Source: Chlamydiota bacterium (GTDB taxonomy: Bacteria > Chlamydiota > Chlamydiia > Chlamydiales > Criblamydiaceae). Taken from it: a stretch of 7,964 nt of DNA. Positions 6,153 through 7,964 of the stretch are shown piece by piece. A program made the position numbers and the translations under genes. The stretch is from the NCBI GenBank assembly GCA_021772365.1, contig JAJFMC010000367.1, forward strand, positions 1 to 7,964, given 5' to 3'. Below the pieces are notes generated by a model. It saw nothing but the letters and a program-made list of their open reading frames with translations, did not search any database and was not told where the DNA came from. Position 1 is the first letter of the stretch, and each line of letters opens with the position of its first letter.

Positions 6153-6881
6153 ATGTTTAAAAATTTCTTTAATCCTTTAGTAATAAGTTCTTTAGTGACC
6201 TTTATGGGGTTGGGTTCTGTGATAGAATCTTCGCCAGCTGACTTGACAGGGACTAGAACATCAACTGGTTTACTAGCACCTAATAATGATGAAATACACA
6301 AAAATGGAGCTGTTAGTTCAATACTCAGTCTCCCGTACGTCATTACATGGACAGTTATAGATAATGGAGGGGGAGATTTTAATTATTTTTACGATGTTAC
6401 TAACACCCCTTTGCTGCCACTATCTTTGCTTAGTGACGATTTTTTTATTGAGACGGAAAGTGTAGGTGCAGCAGATTTAACGTCTGTAGAAGTTAATTCT
6501 ATCCCAGTACTTAGCCTCCCAACGAATTTTGAAGATTCAACAGTTGCTGGAGTTTCGGGTATTGTTTTCCATATGGAATCTATTATTGGAATTATTCCGA
6601 CTCTTGGTGACTTCACTTTAGAGTTTGATGTTAGATCTTCTCCTGTATGGGGTGATCTACAACATGATTATATTACAAGCGATATATTCCCTATAACAGG
6701 TTTCGTTGATAATGCTGACTTTGGAATAGCACCCCCAATTGGCACTGATCTTCCCGGTTATATAGCAACACCAGGAAATTTAATTCCCGTCCCAGAACCA
6801 AGCACATACATGATATTAGGTAGTTCAATGCTTTTACTTTTATTGGTTGCAAGGAAAAAAAAGTGGGATATAAAATTTTAA
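6153..6881 (+). CDS. secreted protein with a PEP-CTERM sorting signal
   Basis: A 242-residue protein built like PEP-CTERM substrates of exosortase. Residues 1-29 are a signal-peptide-like segment (two Lys/Asn near the start, hydrophobic 7-23, possible cleavage after SSPA). The body is rich in Ser, Thr, Asp and Gly, contains only a few charged basic residues, and has beta-type stretches such as YVITWTVIDNGGGDFNYFYD (62-81). The C-terminus is textbook: PVPEPST (212-218), a hydrophobic segment (about 219-232) and the basic tail ARKKK (233-237). In organisms that have the system, the protein is exported, cut at the motif by exosortase and placed at the surface or in extracellular matrix. The gene stands alone between two copies of a neighbouring gene's 3' end and has its own promoter-like sequence. 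No exosortase is in the window. Such proteins are common in Verrucomicrobia and Planctomycetes but not, to my knowledge, in classical chlamydiae, so lateral acquisition is possible. The role of the body is unknown. Confidence 0.88.
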   Translation: MFKNFFNPLVISSLVTFMGLGSVIESSPADLTGTRTSTGLLAPNNDEIHKNGAVSSILSLPYVITWTVIDNGGGDFNYFYDVTNTPLLPLSLLSDDFFIETESVGAADLTSVEVNSIPVLSLPTNFEDSTVAGVSGIVFHMESIIGIIPTLGDFTLEFDVRSSPVWGDLQHDYITSDIFPITGFVDNADFGIAPPIGTDLPGYIATPGNLIPVPEPSTYMILGSSMLLLLLVARKKKWDIKF

Positions 6882-6910
6882 ACTAGTGACCATGATTACA
6901 ACTCTCTCAA

Positions 6911-7171
6911 AAGGCAAACGAGTGTGAAATTCAAGGAGTGCAAATTTTCGAACCTAAATCACTAGATCGATACCAGGGAAACGTCGAGTAACTCACTATT
7001 TCATCGAATTCGAAGAGTATTTCCATGGAGCCTGATTTTACCGAAAATGTTATGGAGGTTATCCCTCTTGCAGGTGATGACAGCTTTTGGGTGTGTAATT
7101 TCCTTGTCGGTTTTACCGTAAATGAACATGTTTTGAAACACCACTGGAAAATCGTTCACAACAACGAGTAA
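6911..7171 (+). pseudogene. degraded second copy of the CT266-like 3' end
   Basis: From 6920 the sequence aligns without gaps to 5662 onward, covering parent residues 421-500. By hand count 201 of 240 bases agree (about 84%), and 64 of 80 codons encode the same residue. One in-frame stop (TAA, 6989-6991) replaces the parent Arg codon. Otherwise the frame stays open to its own stop at 7169-7171, two codons earlier than in the parent. About half of the altered codons are silent, so the copy evolved as a protein for some time before it was lost. The match fades upstream of 6911; a CTCTCTCA at 6902-6909 also occurs at 5630-5637. No start, ribosome binding site or N-terminal part remains. It is the relic of a paralogue or tandem duplicate, not a working gene. 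Confidence 0.9.
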
Positions 7172-7206
7172 GATATACCCAAATATTTTTTGCTTCGGTA
7201 TAACTC

Positions 7207-7228
7207 AAGGTTTGAACCTACAAACCTT
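7207..7228 (-). terminator. hairpin after the minus-strand gene relic
   Basis: AAGGTTTG (7207-7214) and CAAACCTT (7221-7228) form a perfect 8-base-pair stem with a 6-base loop. On the minus strand it begins 2 bases after the stop of the decayed gene described at 7231, which supports the reality of that gene. No T run follows. On the plus strand it could equally end transcripts of the preceding pseudogene. Confidence 0.4.
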
Positions 7229-7230
7229 AT

Positions 7231-7450
7231 TTATTTCGGTTCTTTCGTTAAATCAATTGTAAATGGACTGCCGTAACCCACTTCACCAATTGTTAACGGT
7301 CGAGACTGTGGTCCTACTGTCATCTAGATATAAACGTGGTCCAATTGCATAGGTTTGAAACCGGTCAGAGGATGTTTTATTCAAGGAAACCTTCTCAGAT
7401 GTATAACTCTGGATCTTCTGTTCCAGGAATTAAATTCCGTTCATGCCATT
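7231..7450 (-). pseudogene. frameshifted remnant of an unrecognised minus-strand gene
   Basis: Three consecutive stretches on the minus strand read like protein, each in a different frame. Near 7448-7395 the reading gives NLIPGTEDPELYI then a stop. From 7429 down to about 7310 it gives SEKVSLNKTSSDRFQTYAIG and then PRLYLDDS. From 7305 to 7231 it gives SRPLTIGEVGYGSPFTIDL and then TKEPK with a TAA stop. Joined, they look like the C-terminal 60-70 residues of one protein broken by two frameshifts. I do not recognise the family. The 5' part seems absent and the transposase relic begins just beyond it. The hairpin at 7207-7228 would be its terminator. This rests on the look of the translation, not on a match, so confidence is limited. 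Confidence 0.45.
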
Positions 7451-7480
7451 AACTTTCCAAAACAACTTCTGACCTAGGGT

Positions 7481-7964
7481 GGTAAGACTTCTTTTGTCGA
7501 TAAGTCCTCTATACGTCAGCATTTTCTTTCTTCCCCCAATGTTGAGGTTATTACATTTGCAATACTTTCCGGGAAATATTTTTATGGTAACTTCAAAAGA
7601 GCTAGGTTTATCTGTAAAGAATTGAAATTTTTAAAGAATATTCTAGGCTAAACCTTCGCATTCATGCAATACCACAAGATATTTGGATGGGTATTTCACG
7701 TTTACTAGCACTAATTTTTATTAGAAACGATACTAAAAATGAATATAGTGTTGATAGTTTTCCTATTTCATGTTGTGAAAAAAGTCGTATTGATAAGCGA
7801 AAGATTTTTGTAAGAAAAGAGTACATTGGGTACGCAGCATCAAAAAAGCGATACAATAGTTGAAACTGCTTTTAGCTGCATAACAGATTTATTCCCAAGG
7901 AGTTTAAGAGTGAATACGGAACAAGGATTTTTCATAAAAATCCATTGCTTCATATTAGCTTACA
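7481..7964 (+). pseudogene. IS982-family transposase pseudogene (3' end beyond the window)
   Basis: IS982 transposases are DDE enzymes of about 300 residues. Remnants appear in order. Bases 7481-7648 read FLSSPNVEVITFAILSGKYF and then GNFKRARFICKELKFL, ending in a stop. A frameshift near 7645 leads to a second stretch (7645-7863) with RLNLRIHAIPQDIW, NEYSVDSFPISCCEKSRIDK (its Asp fits the first catalytic residue) and KEYIGYAASKKRY. Directly after this the frame changes and the family's C-terminal part follows (7856 on): IVETAFSCITDLFPRSLRV and GFFIKIHCFILAY. By comparison with the family as I remember it, roughly 100 residues are missing between SKKRY and IVETAF, including the second catalytic Asp. 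The N-terminal start cannot be fixed and the terminal inverted repeats are not visible. The copy is certainly inactive, though it could be mobilised by an intact relative. Confidence 0.85.

Noticed and set aside
6892..6927. Short plus-strand frame from the ATG at 6892
   Set aside because: Only 11 codons with no ribosome binding site; it overlaps the edge of the duplicated fragment by chance.
7662..7856. Minus-strand open frame over the transposase relic
   Set aside because: The plus strand of the same bases encodes recognisable IS982 transposase sequence.
1..7964. CRISPR array, tRNA, rRNA or a multi-gene defence system
   Set aside because: No regularly spaced repeats, no tRNA-like cloverleaf and no nuclease, helicase or toxin-like genes were seen in the window.

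Overview
The window looks like part of a chromosome from a Chlamydiales bacterium, most likely an environmental, amoeba-associated chlamydia rather than a Chlamydiaceae member. The main evidence is the pair at 3959-5919. A short HU/IHF-type protein is followed on the same strand by a large chlamydia-type hypothetical protein, an arrangement I recall from Chlamydia trachomatis (CT267 himD next to CT266). AT-rich DNA, modest Shine-Dalgarno sites and amoebal-chlamydia-like intergenic clutter agree with this. The assignment is from memory and no database was searched.

Left part (1-2334): the 5' part of rpiA runs leftward off the window edge. Diverging from it is a NIF3/YbgI-family gene (564-1325), and the gap between the two carries a conspicuous inverted repeat. 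A well-formed terminator at 1335-1359 separates the NIF3 gene from a convergent small orphan gene (1372-1692, minus strand). A gene-free stretch of about 640 bases follows. It holds several perfect or near-perfect palindromes, a GC-richer block bounded by inverted repeats (2121-2223), and a sequence resembling the repeat near rpiA.

Middle part (2335-5919): a complete tyrS, a 346-base gap with candidate control sites, the HU/IHF gene, a strong hairpin that contains a TATAAT, and the CT266-like gene. These are housekeeping or chromosome-architecture genes. They do not form one evident pathway.

Right part (5920-7964): an accessory, decaying region. A gene for a secreted PEP-CTERM-type protein (6153-6881) has its own promoter-like sequence. 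It sits between the intact 3' end of the CT266-like gene and a second, degraded copy of that same 3' end (about 6911-7171). Beyond it lie the frameshifted remains of an unrecognised minus-strand gene (7231 to about 7450) and an IS982-family transposase pseudogene with a frameshift and a large internal deletion, which continues past the window end.

I see no rRNA, tRNA or CRISPR, and no convincing new multi-gene system. The most interesting points are the PEP-CTERM gene inserted between duplicated gene ends, the repeat-rich upstream regions of rpiA/NIF3 and tyrS, and the orphan 106-residue protein.
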